Notes: generated by a model from the sequence alone, not told the origin. A stretch of DNA of 30,533 nt from Thermoplasmata archaeon (GCA_003649695.1 QMSR01000002.1:1-30533); one strand, 5' to 3'. Shown: positions 1 to 7,596, counted from the stretch's first letter. Made by a program: numbers and translations.

Positions 1-825
1 AGCCCGGCGATCGGCGTCATCATGGAGGGCGGGAGGCCCGTGGGGGTCAAGGTCAAGCGCCTGGGCGAGGTCCTGGAGGTCCGTTCGGAGATAATCATCG
101 CCGCCGACGGCTTCGAGAGCCAGGTGGCCAGGTGGGCCGGTATCAGGACGGTCGTCCCCCTGAAGGACGTGGTATCGACCGCGGAGTTCAGGATGGCGAA
201 CGTCGACATAGATCCCGACTTCACGGAGTTTTATCTGGGCAACGAGGTTGCCCCGGGCGGCTACGCCTGGATCTTCCCCAAGGGGGAAAGGGAGGCCAAC
301 GTCGGCCTGGGGGTCGAGGCCCTCAGGGTAGAGGGAGGTGGCACCTTCGCCTATCTGAGGAAGTTCGTCGAAATGATCCCCGGCCTGCGCAAGGGCCAGC
401 CCCTGGCGATCATCACCGGAGCCGTCAGCGTTTCTCTGCCCCTGAAAAAGACGTACGGTAACGGCATCATGCTCGTCGGGGATGCGGCGAGGCTCATAGA
501 CCCGCTGACCGGTGGGGGCATCGCAAACGCGATGGTGAGCGGGATGCACGCCGGGAGGACGGCAGCCGAGGCCATCGAGGAGGGCAACACAACCGAAGAG
601 TTCCTCGCCAGGTACCAGGAGAGGTGGAAGGCCGACCTCTGGAGGACGCTGGAGAGGAACTACTACGTGAAGGAGAAACTGAGGCTCATGCCCGACAGGC
701 TCCTCTCAGAAGTCTTCGAGGTCCTTCACGGGAAGAAAATAGAGAAGGTGGGCGTCGTACCAATACTCGAGGAGATCCAGGCCAAGAGGCCTGACCTGGT
801 GGCGGAGCTGGAAAAGTACCTGTGA
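1..825 (+). CDS. Geranylgeranyl reductase family protein, 5' end missing
   Basis: The reading frame is open from the first base of the window, so this is the C-terminal 274 residues of a gene that begins outside. It resembles the digeranylgeranylglycerophospholipid reductase family, FAD enzymes that saturate the isoprenoid chains of archaeal membrane lipids. Visible family marks are the IIIAADGFES segment, a YAWIFPKGE...NVGLG stretch at about residues 88-104 of the fragment, and the FAD-contacting GDAARLIDPLTGGGI at 160-174. The N-terminal Rossmann GxGxxG is not in the window. The gene ends with TGA 36 bases before tRNA-Asp. The family is clear; the exact substrate (lipid or another prenyl chain) cannot be settled from a fragment. 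Confidence 0.88.
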   Translation, partial: SPAIGVIMEGGRPVGVKVKRLGEVLEVRSEIIIAADGFESQVARWAGIRTVVPLKDVVSTAEFRMANVDIDPDFTEFYLGNEVAPGGYAWIFPKGEREANVGLGVEALRVEGGGTFAYLRKFVEMIPGLRKGQPLAIITGAVSVSLPLKKTYGNGIMLVGDAARLIDPLTGGGIANAMVSGMHAGRTAAEAIEEGNTTEEFLARYQERWKADLWRTLERNYYVKEKLRLMPDRLLSEVFEVLHGKKIEKVGVVPILEEIQAKRPDLVAELEKYL

Positions 826-830
826 AAAGG

Positions 831-836
831 TTTTTA
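831..836 (+). promoter_or_regulatory. TATA box for tRNA-Asp
   Basis: TTTTTA lies after the purine-rich AAAAGG and is centred 28 bases before the first base of tRNA-Asp. This is the usual archaeal TATA-to-transcript distance. It begins only 5 bases after the reductase stop codon. Confidence 0.55.
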
Positions 837-861
837 GGTCAAGGGGAATTCCGGAGTCGGT

Positions 862-937
862 GCCCCGGTGGTGTAGCGGCCTATCATCCGGGCCTGTCGA
901 GCCCGGGACCGGGGTTCGAATCCCCGCCGGGGCGCCA
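862..937 (+). tRNA. tRNA-Asp (GTC)
   Basis: A complete cloverleaf can be drawn. The acceptor stem GCCCCGG pairs with CCGGGGC, the anticodon stem CGGGC pairs with GCCCG, the anticodon loop is CTGTCGA with GTC at 896-898, and the T-arm is CGGGG/TTCGAAT/CCCCG. The discriminator base is G, as usual for archaeal tRNA-Asp, and CCA is encoded at 935-937. No intron is seen. Confidence 0.96.
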
Positions 938-954
938 TTGATTTTTCAAAAATC

Positions 955-1069
955 TCCGAATTACTTAGAAAATTAGGCGAAAACTGTAGAAACGATACGA
1001 ATTGAAAATTACGGTGAAGGCGAGGTGAATTCGGATTCCGGTCGCAACACGGGTGGGTCCAAATTCGGA
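955..1069. repeat. Three copies of an 8-mer upstream of the phosphoesterase gene
   Basis: AATTCGGA occurs at 1028-1035 and 1062-1069, and inverted (TCCGAATT) at 955-962, in the AT-rich spacer (938-1108) that otherwise holds no gene. The last copy ends ten bases before the TATA box at 1079. It could be an operator, or chance in an AT-rich stretch. Confidence 0.35.
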
Positions 1070-1078
1070 CGATCAGTG

Positions 1079-1084
1079 TTTTAA
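1079..1084 (+). promoter_or_regulatory. TATA box for the phosphoesterase gene
   Basis: TTTTAA is centred 27 bases upstream of the TTG at 1109, which favours that codon as a leaderless or nearly leaderless start. It is too close to the GTG at 1100. Confidence 0.45.
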
Positions 1085-1108
1085 CCGTATTTGGCATGGG
1101 TGGCTGGC

Positions 1109-1786
1109 TTGAGGGTCCTGGTGATCTCCGACGTACACGCGAACCTGCCAGCGTTGAGGGCAGTCCTCGATGAGGCGGGGAAGGCGGATTTGGTCATCCA
1201 CGCCGGAGACGTCGTGGGATACAATCCGTTTCCGAACGAGGCCATCGAGCTCTTTAAGGAGGTCGGTGCAAGGAGCGTCATGGGGAACCACGACTACTCT
1301 GTGGGGTTCGGCGACGTCTCATACATGAACCCCATTGCAGAGATTGCAGACCTCTGGACTATTGAGAACCTTAAGCCAGGATACGTATCCTTCCTGAGGT
1401 CCCTGCCTAGGAGCATGCGCCTGAGTCTCGGGGGCCTGAGGGTGCACGTGGTCCACGGTGCCCCACCCGACGACATCTTCACCTACGTCTTCCCCTGGGA
1501 CGCCGGTCCCTGGCTCTTGGAAAGGGCCAGGGCGGACATCCTCATCATCGGCCACAGCCACATCCAGTTCAAGATGGAGTTCGAGAACGGGCTGCTGCTG
1601 AACCCTGGCTCCGTGGGCCAGCCCAGGGACGGGGATCCCCGGGCCGCCTTCGCCATCCTGGACATTACGGACTCCTACGACCTCGAGCTCGCGAGGGTCG
1701 AGTACCCTATAGACGAGGTCAAGAGGGCCATCATCGAGGCAGGCCTACCGTACGAGCTGGCGGCCAGGCTGGATGAAGGTCTATAA
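1109..1786 (+). CDS. YfcE/MJ0936-type metallophosphoesterase
   Basis: A calcineurin-like metallophosphoesterase of about 225 residues, the usual size of single-domain YfcE-type phosphodiesterases. The metal-binding motifs occur in order: DVHAN (8-12), GDVVGY (33-38), GNHD (59-62), VHGAP (115-119) and GHSH (148-151), followed by the family's NPGSVGQP (165-172). These bind two metal ions and hydrolyse phosphomonoesters or diesters; the physiological substrate is unknown. In-frame starts are TTG 1091, GTG 1100 and TTG 1109. I chose 1109 because the product then begins MRVLVISDVH, the typical N-terminus, and the TATA box spacing fits. GTG 1100 is the main alternative. The gene precedes thrS on the same strand. 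Confidence 0.88.
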   Translation: MRVLVISDVHANLPALRAVLDEAGKADLVIHAGDVVGYNPFPNEAIELFKEVGARSVMGNHDYSVGFGDVSYMNPIAEIADLWTIENLKPGYVSFLRSLPRSMRLSLGGLRVHVVHGAPPDDIFTYVFPWDAGPWLLERARADILIIGHSHIQFKMEFENGLLLNPGSVGQPRDGDPRAAFAILDITDSYDLELARVEYPIDEVKRAIIEAGLPYELAARLDEGL

Positions 1787-1788
1787 TA
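1781..1788 (+). promoter_or_regulatory. TATA box for thrS overlapping the upstream stop
   Basis: CTATAATA includes the TAA stop of the phosphoesterase gene (1784-1786) and is centred about 25 bases before the ATG at 1810. It supports leaderless transcription of thrS from that ATG. Confidence 0.5.
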
Positions 1789-1809
1789 GTGACATGCGCT
1801 ATTCCCTCA

Positions 1810-3651
1810 ATGCGGCTCCTGCTGCTCCACGCTAGCCGGTTCAGGTTCGAGCCCACGAAGAGGCTGGAGATCGGCGAGGACTGGGAGGGGGGCCCGAGGG
1901 AGTTCCGCGAGGCCCTTGTGGTGTTCACCACGGTGGAGAAGGGGGACGAGGCGAACCAAGAGGCGCTGGTCGAGAAGGCCGCCGGGGAGATTGCGAAGCA
2001 GGTCGAGACCGTGAAGGCCGAAAGGGTGGTGCTCTACCCCTACGCGCACCTCTCCAGTGAGCTCAGCGATCCCGCCACCGCCCTGAAGGTCCTCAGGGCC
2101 CTGGAGGGGAGGCTGCGCGAGATGGGCCTAGAGGTCCACAGGGCCCCCTTCGGCTGGTACAAGGCGTTCTCGGTGGAGGTGAAGGGGCACCCGCTCTCGG
2201 AGCTCTCCAAGAGCATCAAGGCCGAGGGCGAAGCAGTGCCCAAGGCCCTGGTCGCGGAGAAGAAGGCCGTATCCCACTGGTTCATCCTCACCCCCAATGG
2301 GGATCTGGTGCCCATAGAGGAATTCGACTTCACCGCCCACAAGGACCTGAAGGCCTTCGCAGCCTATGAGATGAAGAAGGAGAGGAGGGTGACCAAGGAA
2401 CCGGCCCACGTGAGGCTCATGAAGAGGCACGAGATCGCGGACTACGAGCCCGCCTCGGACCCCGGGAACCTGAGGTACCCGCCCAAGGGCCGCCTCATGA
2501 AGTCCCTCATAGAGGAGTACGTGGAGGAGGAGCTCCAGCGCTACGGTGCCATGCCGAGCGAAACCCCAGTCATGTACGACATGGGGCACCCGACGCTGAA
2601 GAGCTACCTCAACCGCTTCCCGGCCAGGCAGTACGTGGTCGAGTCGGAGGGGAGGAGGCTCTTCCTGAGGTTCGCCGCATGCTTCGGGCAGTTCATGCTC
2701 CTCGCGGACTCCACCATAACGTACAGGATGCTGCCCCTCAGGCTCTACGAGATAGCCAAGTACGCCTTCAGGAGGGAGCAGAGGGGGGAGCTCGCGGGGC
2801 TCCGCAGGCTCAGGGCCTTCACGATGCCGGACATGCACACCCTAGCCAGGGACGAGTCCCAGGCGATAGAGGAGTTCCTGAGGCAGACCGCCCTGAGCAG
2901 GAAGGTCCTGGAGGCGCTGGGAATCAGGAGATACGTGACCGCTTTGCGCATAACCAGGGACTTCTACGAGAGGCACAGGGAGGACTTCGTCGTCCCCTTC
3001 GCTAGGCTCATTGGGGAGCCCATCCTCGTCGAGATGTGGGACGAGCGATTCTTCTACTTTGTCACGAAATTCGAGTTCAACTACGTCGAGGCTTCCGGCA
3101 AGGCCGCCGCCCTCTCCACGGTTCAGATAGACGTGGAGAACGCCGAGAGGTACGGGATCACGTACGTCGATGAGAACGGAGTGAGGAGGTACCCGGTGAT
3201 ACTGCACTGCTCCGTCAGCGGCGCGGTGGAGAGGGTCATCTACGCCCTCCTGGAGGAGGCCGAGAGGAGGGGGAAGGGCATGTTCCCCACCTGGCTCTCC
3301 CCGACGCAGGTCAGGCTCATCCCCCTCAGGGACGACATGCTCGAGGAAGCCCTCGCCATAGCCCGCAAGCTCAGAAATAGGGGATTCCGCGCCGACGTCG
3401 ACGACAGGGACATGACCGTGCAAAAGAAGGTCAGGGAGGCGGAGATGGAGTGGGTCCCCTACATCGTCGTCTACGGCCCAAAGGAGAGGGAGTCGGGGAT
3501 CCTCCCCGTCAGGGTCAGGGAGGAGGGGAAGATAATCCAGATGGGCCTCGAGGACCTGATCGAGAGGCTCGAGCGGGAGACCAGGGGGTTCCCCAGGAGG
3601 CCCAACGCCCTCCCCATCCTCCTGAGCAGGAGGCCAAGGTTCTCGCGATGA
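1810..3651 (+). CDS. thrS: Threonyl-tRNA synthetase, archaeal type
   Basis: Class II synthetase of 613 residues that charges tRNA-Thr. The N-terminal ~140 residues match the archaeal editing domain (D-aminoacyl-tRNA deacylase-like fold, start MRLLLLHASRFRFE), which removes mischarged serine; bacterial enzymes have a different editing module. The core carries RFAACFGQF with C291, MPDMHTLARD with H343 and LHCSVSGAVERV with H466, consistent with the Cys-His-His zinc site that recognises threonine. PTWLSPTQVRLIPL opens the C-terminal anticodon-binding domain (about 505-613). I chose ATG 1810 over the in-frame GTG 1789 because it gives the family N-terminus and fits the TATA box. The stop overlaps the pus10 start (ATGA). 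Confidence 0.97.
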   Translation: MRLLLLHASRFRFEPTKRLEIGEDWEGGPREFREALVVFTTVEKGDEANQEALVEKAAGEIAKQVETVKAERVVLYPYAHLSSELSDPATALKVLRALEGRLREMGLEVHRAPFGWYKAFSVEVKGHPLSELSKSIKAEGEAVPKALVAEKKAVSHWFILTPNGDLVPIEEFDFTAHKDLKAFAAYEMKKERRVTKEPAHVRLMKRHEIADYEPASDPGNLRYPPKGRLMKSLIEEYVEEELQRYGAMPSETPVMYDMGHPTLKSYLNRFPARQYVVESEGRRLFLRFAACFGQFMLLADSTITYRMLPLRLYEIAKYAFRREQRGELAGLRRLRAFTMPDMHTLARDESQAIEEFLRQTALSRKVLEALGIRRYVTALRITRDFYERHREDFVVPFARLIGEPILVEMWDERFFYFVTKFEFNYVEASGKAAALSTVQIDVENAERYGITYVDENGVRRYPVILHCSVSGAVERVIYALLEEAERRGKGMFPTWLSPTQVRLIPLRDDMLEEALAIARKLRNRGFRADVDDRDMTVQKKVREAEMEWVPYIVVYGPKERESGILPVRVREEGKIIQMGLEDLIERLERETRGFPRRPNALPILLSRRPRFSR

Positions 3652-4838
3652 TCGACAAGATGCTCAGGGCGGCGGAGCTGGGCCTCTGCGACCACTGCCT
3701 CGGGAGGCACTTCGCCTCCATGGGCCACGGCTTATCCAACGCCGAGAGGGGCATGGCCATCAGGGTCGTCTGGACCATGCTCACGGGGAGGGACTACCGT
3801 CCCGTGGGCCCCGAGGAGTGTCCCGTCTGCCGTGGCCTCTTTTCCAAGATTGAGAAGTACGCGGAGATGGCCATCGAGGCCCTCTCCAAGTACGAGTTCG
3901 AGACCTTCCTGGTAGGGAGCAGGATTCCGGAGGAGCTGGAGGAGGCCGACCGCAGGGTGGCCGAGGAGCTGGGTACGGAGCCTGAGCCCCTGAAGAGGGA
4001 GCTGAACAGGGAGGTGGGAAAGATCGTTTCCGCGAGGACCGGGAAGGAGGTGGACTTCGAGGATCCAGACATCAAGGTCATCATAGACGCAAGGTTCGAC
4101 TTCGTGGAGCTCCAGGTGAAGCCCCTCTTCCTCTACGGGAGGTACAGGAAGCTCGTGCGGGGGATAAGCCAGACCAAGTGGCCCGTTCCCGCCCTGGGCG
4201 GCAGGTCCAAATACGGTACCTCGGTCGAGGAGCTTGTTGCGGGGCCAGTGATGGAGGCAGCGGGAGGCACGGAGCACCTCTTCCACGGCATGGGAAGGGA
4301 GGACGTGGACGCCAGGATGCTCGGGAATGGGAGGCCCTTTGTCCTCGAGATCAGGAATCCGGTTAAGAGGAGCCTAGACCTCGAGGCCCTCAGGGAGGAG
4401 ATCAACAGGAGGGCAGGGGGTATGATAGAGGTACTGGAGCTCAGGCCCGCAACCAGGAGGGACGTGGAGAGGGTGAAGTCCCTCAGGCCCCCGAAGAGCT
4501 ACGAGGTCGGCGTAAGGATAGAGGGGGGCGTCGGGAGGGAGGAGCTGGAGGACGCCTTACGGAGGCTGGTCGGCGTCATTGAGCAGAGGACCCCCACGAG
4601 GGTCCTGCACAGGAGGGCGGACCTGGTCAGGAGGAGGAGGGTCTACGAGGCCGAGCTCGTGGACCTGAAGGGGGAGGAGGCTGTCATCAGGGTCAAGTGC
4701 GAGGCCGGGACCTACGTCAAGGAACTTATGCACGGTGATGGCGGGAGGACGAGGCCTTCCCTGGCAGAGCTGCTCGGAAAGAAGGTTGAAGTAAAGTATT
4801 TAGATGTTGTTTGGGTGCACGACGAGGAGGTGGAGTAG
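3648..4838 (+). CDS. pus10: tRNA pseudouridine synthase Pus10
   Basis: A 396-residue archaeal Pus10, which makes pseudouridine in the T-loop (position 55, and 54 in many archaea) of tRNA. The N-terminal THUMP-containing half has a four-cysteine zinc site (C14, C17, C58, C61). The catalytic domain has GREDVDARML at 216-225, with D219 the likely nucleophile by analogy with GRxD motifs, followed by GNGRPFVLEI. The C-terminus has the CEAGTYVKELMHGDGGRTRPS segment characteristic of the family. The ATG overlaps the thrS stop by four bases, so translation is probably coupled. An in-frame stretch upstream to 3450 lies inside thrS and is not part of the gene. Confidence 0.95.
   Translation: MIDKMLRAAELGLCDHCLGRHFASMGHGLSNAERGMAIRVVWTMLTGRDYRPVGPEECPVCRGLFSKIEKYAEMAIEALSKYEFETFLVGSRIPEELEEADRRVAEELGTEPEPLKRELNREVGKIVSARTGKEVDFEDPDIKVIIDARFDFVELQVKPLFLYGRYRKLVRGISQTKWPVPALGGRSKYGTSVEELVAGPVMEAAGGTEHLFHGMGREDVDARMLGNGRPFVLEIRNPVKRSLDLEALREEINRRAGGMIEVLELRPATRRDVERVKSLRPPKSYEVGVRIEGGVGREELEDALRRLVGVIEQRTPTRVLHRRADLVRRRRVYEAELVDLKGEEAVIRVKCEAGTYVKELMHGDGGRTRPSLAELLGKKVEVKYLDVVWVHDEEVE
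4797..4804 (+). promoter_or_regulatory. Possible internal promoter for rpl21e
   Basis: TATTTAGA lies in an unusually AT-rich patch inside the 3' end of pus10. A start about 26 bases downstream would give a short leader carrying the GAGGAGGTGG ribosome binding site at 4824-4833, so the ribosomal gene could be transcribed apart from thrS-pus10. Confidence 0.35.
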
Positions 4839-4841
4839 TTG

Positions 4842-5132
4842 GTGAAGATGTCCCACGGCCTCCGGGCCAGGTCCAGGAAGAAGCTGAGCAAGAGGGCCAG
4901 GGAGAGGGGCCTCCCCCCGCCCAGCAGGTTCATCCAGAAGTTCGAGATAGGGGATAGGGTTGCCATAGACATAGAACCGGCCGTGCACAAGGGGATGCCG
5001 CACCACAAGTTCCAGGGCAGGGTAGGGACAGTGGTGGGGGTCCGTGGGAGGGCTTACCTGGTTGAGGTGAAGGACGGGGGCAAGAGGAAGATAGTTATTT
5101 CCCTGCCGGTCCATCTCAAAAAGGTGTCTTAA
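4842..5132 (+). CDS. rpl21e: Large-subunit ribosomal protein L21e
   Basis: A basic protein of 96 residues with the L21e pattern: SHGLRARSRKKL at the N-terminus, then FEIGDRVAIDIEPAVHKGMPHHKFQGRVGTV... and the closing VHLKKV, an SH3-like rRNA-binding barrel. Possible starts are TTG 4839, GTG 4842 and ATG 4848. The Shine-Dalgarno sequence ending at 4833 is spaced best (8 bases) from GTG 4842. The gene follows pus10 directly and its TAA abuts the ATG of rpoF. The order L21e, RpoF, DUF655, KsgA is a conserved archaeal string, which supports every call in this run. Confidence 0.95.
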   Translation: MKMSHGLRARSRKKLSKRARERGLPPPSRFIQKFEIGDRVAIDIEPAVHKGMPHHKFQGRVGTVVGVRGRAYLVEVKDGGKRKIVISLPVHLKKVS

Positions 5133-5633
5133 ATGGGGGAGATCGTCGAGTTCCTGACAAACAGCGAAGCCAGGGAACTGGTCCGCAGGAGGAGGAAGTT
5201 CAGGTTCGCCGACGATTCCCTCCTCCTCCTGGCCTCCAAGGTCCAGCCCCTGGTCTTCGTGGAGGGTGAGGAGGCAAAGGAGAAGGAGTTGGAGGTCCAG
5301 GCCCCGGACAAGATCTTCCTGAACCAGTACGTGGACAGGATGCTGGCCGAGATGAGGGAGGCCGAGAAGAAGAGGATCAGGTTCGGGGTCGTGCAGCGCA
5401 GGGTCCTGGAGCACTTCCTCGAGAGCTTTTCGAAGCTGGATCCCAAAAGTGCCTCTGAGCTCAAGCAAAAGTTGTTGGAGCTCGGCTTCGTGCCCGTGCA
5501 CGTGGCCGTGAGCATCGCGAACAACCTCCCCATGACCCCCGTCGAGGTCAGGGTCCACTTCGGGAAGGACGGCCTCTCCCTAACGGACGAGCAGGTGAAG
5601 AGGATCCTGGACCTGGTGGCCATGTACGCGTGA
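5133..5633 (+). CDS. rpoF: RNA polymerase subunit F (Rpb4 homologue) with an insert
   Basis: RpoF pairs with RpoE to form the stalk of archaeal RNA polymerase. The C-terminal half (about 85-166) is a clear Rpb4 helical domain: QRRVLEHFLESFSKLDP, LGFVPVHVAVSIANNLPMTPVEVR and LTDEQVKRILDLV. The N-terminal LTNSEARELVRRRR (8-21) matches the usual start of the family. Between these lies a charged segment of about 60 residues (22-83) that ordinary RpoF proteins of about 110-120 residues lack, giving 166 residues in total. Position between L21e and DUF655 agrees with conserved archaeal order. The ATG abuts the L21e stop, and the stop overlaps a GTG and lies 5 bases before the next ATG. Confidence 0.9.
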   Translation: MGEIVEFLTNSEARELVRRRRKFRFADDSLLLLASKVQPLVFVEGEEAKEKELEVQAPDKIFLNQYVDRMLAEMREAEKKRIRFGVVQRRVLEHFLESFSKLDPKSASELKQKLLELGFVPVHVAVSIANNLPMTPVEVRVHFGKDGLSLTDEQVKRILDLVAMYA

Positions 5634-5638
5634 GGGCC

Positions 5639-6184
5639 ATGGAAGACTTCGCCTACGTTCTGGACGTGGTACCCATAGAGTTCAGATCCGCCAGGAGGAG
5701 GGTCTACACCTCCACCATAGTGCAGGCGGTGGGCGAAAAGGAGTTCAGGCTCTTCGAGCTCATCCCCAAGCCCTCCGCGGTACTGGTAGTGGGGGAGCGG
5801 GTCTACATAGGGAGGGACCTGGAGAAGAGGGACAAGATAGCCCAGGTCTACAGGAAGATAAGGTACGACGATCTCACGCCCTCCGCGAAGGCCGAGCTCC
5901 CGGGGATCCTGGAGCAGATAGTCAGGAAGAGGGAGGCCGAGTTCGTTCGTTTCTTCAACGAGGCAGCGCCCATAACCGCGAGGCTGCACACCCTCGAGCT
6001 CCTCCCCGGCATCGGGAAGAGGATGATGTGGAAGATCGTTGAGGAGAGGAGGAAGAAGCCCTTCGAGAGCTTCGAGGACATAGAGAGGAGGACGAAGCTC
6101 AAGAGGCCGTGCAAGGTAATCGTCGACAGGATCATTGAGGAGCTAAAGGGCGTGGGAATAGAGTTCCGCCTCTTCACGCGCTGA
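5639..6184 (+). CDS. DUF655 family putative RNA/DNA-binding protein
   Basis: A 181-residue member of the archaeal DUF655 family. It has an N-terminal S1/OB-like beta region beginning MEDFAYVLDVVP and a C-terminal helix-hairpin-helix around LPGIGKRMMWKIVEERR (122-138), a nucleic-acid-binding motif. Its biochemical role is not established; constant linkage to rpoF and ksgA suggests a part in RNA metabolism or ribosome assembly. The in-frame GTG 5630 overlaps the rpoF stop and would add three residues. I prefer ATG 5639 because MEDFAYVLD is the normal family start. The TGA overlaps the ksgA ATG by one base. Confidence 0.88.
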   Translation: MEDFAYVLDVVPIEFRSARRRVYTSTIVQAVGEKEFRLFELIPKPSAVLVVGERVYIGRDLEKRDKIAQVYRKIRYDDLTPSAKAELPGILEQIVRKREAEFVRFFNEAAPITARLHTLELLPGIGKRMMWKIVEERRKKPFESFEDIERRTKLKRPCKVIVDRIIEELKGVGIEFRLFTR

Positions 6185-6990
6185 TGCCCCGTAGGGAGGA
6201 GGTCGCGAGGATCCTCAGGGATCTGGGGATCAGGCCCTCCAGGAGGCTCGGGCAGCACTTCCTTCTGGACCCTAGGCCCGCCCGGTGGATGGCCGAAAAG
6301 GCGGCCTCAATGGCCGAAAGGGTATTCGAGGTGGGCCCGGGACTGGGGGCGCTCACCGGGGCTCTACTGGAGAGGGGTCTGAGGGTCAAGGCAGTGGAGG
6401 TGGACAGGAGGCTGTACCTCTACCTTTTAAGACGCTTCAGGGAGCAGGTGGAAGAAGGGACGCTGGAGCTCATCCACGGAGACGCCCTGGACCACGACCT
6501 AGGGGGATGGCTTGTCGTCGGCAACCTCCCCTTCTCCATAACCTCCCCCTTACTGGAGAAGCTGGTGAAGGATGGTGCCCGGGGAGCCGTGCTGATGCTA
6601 CAGGAGGAGGTCGTGGATAGGATACTGGCCGAGCCGGGAACCCGGGAGTACGGGAGGCTCACGGTTTGGGTGAGGGTCCACTTCCGGGCCACCCCGGGTC
6701 CCAGGGTTCCCCGTCGGTCATTCCACCCCGTACCCGAGGTGGGCTCGAGGATCCTCGTCCTGGAGAGGGCGGAGCCCCCGGACTACGGGAACATGGAGAC
6801 CTTCGAGGCGCTCCTCAGGGCGGCCTTCTCCAGGAGGAGGAAGAAGCTGAGAAACGCGCTGGAGGGCACGCCATTCGAGGCGCTAACTGAGCTTGCTCCA
6901 GGTCTCATGGAAAAAAGGGCGGGCGAACTCGACCCAAGCGAGTTCGCCCTACTTTCACGTCTTTACGAGAACCGTGATGAAGAGCGCTAG
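6184..6990 (+). CDS. ksgA: Small-subunit rRNA dimethyladenosine transferase KsgA/Dim1
   Basis: A 268-residue SAM-dependent enzyme that dimethylates the two adjacent adenines in the 3'-terminal helix 45 of 16S rRNA, a late checkpoint of small-subunit assembly. GQHFLLDP (23-30), the SAM loop FEVGPGLGALT (48-58), acidic VEVD (71-74) and the catalytic NLPF (114-117) are all present. A basic C-terminal helical domain includes SRRRKKLRNAL. The start ATG overlaps the DUF655 stop. The last 36 bases are shared with the 3' end of the opposite-strand membrane-protein gene. Confidence 0.96.
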   Translation: MPRREEVARILRDLGIRPSRRLGQHFLLDPRPARWMAEKAASMAERVFEVGPGLGALTGALLERGLRVKAVEVDRRLYLYLLRRFREQVEEGTLELIHGDALDHDLGGWLVVGNLPFSITSPLLEKLVKDGARGAVLMLQEEVVDRILAEPGTREYGRLTVWVRVHFRATPGPRVPRRSFHPVPEVGSRILVLERAEPPDYGNMETFEALLRAAFSRRRKKLRNALEGTPFEALTELAPGLMEKRAGELDPSEFALLSRLYENRDEER

Positions 6991-7260
6991 GGAGATCCCC
7001 AGGCCTATGAGGATCGCCAGGACGTCCCTGAGGAAGAGGGCGAATATGTGCTTCACGTACTCTGCACCGAGCTGGGAGTTGAGGGGGATGAGGATGAGCA
7101 GGAGGATTATGATCACGCCGGCGGCCAGGAGAATCCCACCGGCCAGCCTAGACCTTCCGGAGGTCATGTAGATGAGCATCGCCCCTGAGCCCGCCAGGCC
7201 GAAGCCCAGGAAGAGGGAGACGAGGCCCAGGAACTCCCTGAGGGCGAAGACGCCGGTCAT
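6955..7260 (-). CDS. Small three-helix membrane protein, unknown function
   Basis: I do not recognise the family. The 101 residues form three hydrophobic segments (about 8-32, 38-61 and 77-98) joined by short loops, one with basic residues (SGRSR), and there is no signal-peptide cleavage pattern. The ATG at 7260 is preceded by a GAGGGAT ribosome binding site. The gene lies 10 bases downstream of the stand-alone Lrp-type domain gene on the same strand, so the two are probably co-transcribed. The 3' end runs 36 bases into ksgA on the other strand. Sustained hydrophobicity in one frame and tight operon spacing support a real gene. A transporter accessory or sensor partner is possible but unproven. 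Confidence 0.72.
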   Translation of the reverse strand: MTGVFALREFLGLVSLFLGFGLAGSGAMLIYMTSGRSRLAGGILLAAGVIIILLLILIPLNSQLGAEYVKHIFALFLRDVLAILIGLGISLALFITVLVKT

Positions 7261-7270
7261 GGCCTATCCC

Positions 7271-7516
7271 TCACAGGGCCATGCCCGTGTACGTCTTCGT
7301 GGTCAGGACGCCGTCGAGGGTCCTGATCCTCTCAACGATGATCTTGACCAGCTTCTCCGTGGTCTCGGCCTCGACCCTGACCACTATGTCATACTCTCCG
7401 AAGAGGAGGACGATGTCCTTGATCTCTGGGAGCTCCTTCTTGAGCTCCTTCAGCGCATCGTAAACCTTGTACTCCTCTCCTGGCCGCGTCACCAGGAAGA
7501 TGTAGCCGACCACCAT
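7271..7516 (-). CDS. Stand-alone Lrp/AsnC ligand-binding (RAM) domain protein
   Basis: An 81-residue protein consisting only of the alpha/beta RAM domain found at the C-terminus of Lrp/AsnC regulators (GYIFLVTRPGEEYKVYDALKEL..., LLFGEYDIVVRVEAET, ...TKTYTGMAL). There is no helix-turn-helix, so it cannot bind DNA in the usual way. Such domains form oligomers that bind amino acids or other small effectors and may act through partner proteins. ATG 7516 has a GGTGA ribosome binding site five bases upstream. It probably shares a transcript with the downstream membrane protein. Confidence 0.88.
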   Translation of the reverse strand: MVVGYIFLVTRPGEEYKVYDALKELKKELPEIKDIVLLFGEYDIVVRVEAETTEKLVKIIVERIRTLDGVLTTKTYTGMAL

Positions 7517-7565
7517 ACTATCACCCTGATTCTAATCTCCCATATTCTTCTTAACCCTTTTACAC

Positions 7566-7574
7566 GGTATATTT
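7566..7574 (-). promoter_or_regulatory. TATA box for the RAM-domain gene
   Basis: On the minus strand this reads AAATATACC. It would give a leader of about 27 bases including the GGTGA ribosome binding site. A second candidate is the minus-strand TTAAG at 7549-7554. The 114-base gap to gar1 therefore holds divergent promoters. Confidence 0.4.
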
Positions 7575-7596
7575 CACCCCCCAATGAATAGAAAAC

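Noticed and set aside
940..954. Perfect palindrome GATTTTTCAAAAATC after tRNA-Asp as a hairpin terminator
   Set aside because: The loop would be a single base, so the hairpin is not stable. The T-run alone could end transcription but cannot be claimed.
1096..1098. ATG as start of the phosphoesterase
   Set aside because: It is out of frame with the coding sequence; usable in-frame starts are TTG 1091, GTG 1100 and TTG 1109.
2128..2838. Long minus-strand open frame (236 codons) inside thrS
   Set aside because: It lies wholly within a convincing thrS. GC-rich, AGG-biased codons create long antisense frames, and the product is low-complexity with no recognisable motif. The same holds for 4800-5558 (-), 14482-15336 (+) and 26498-27472 (+).
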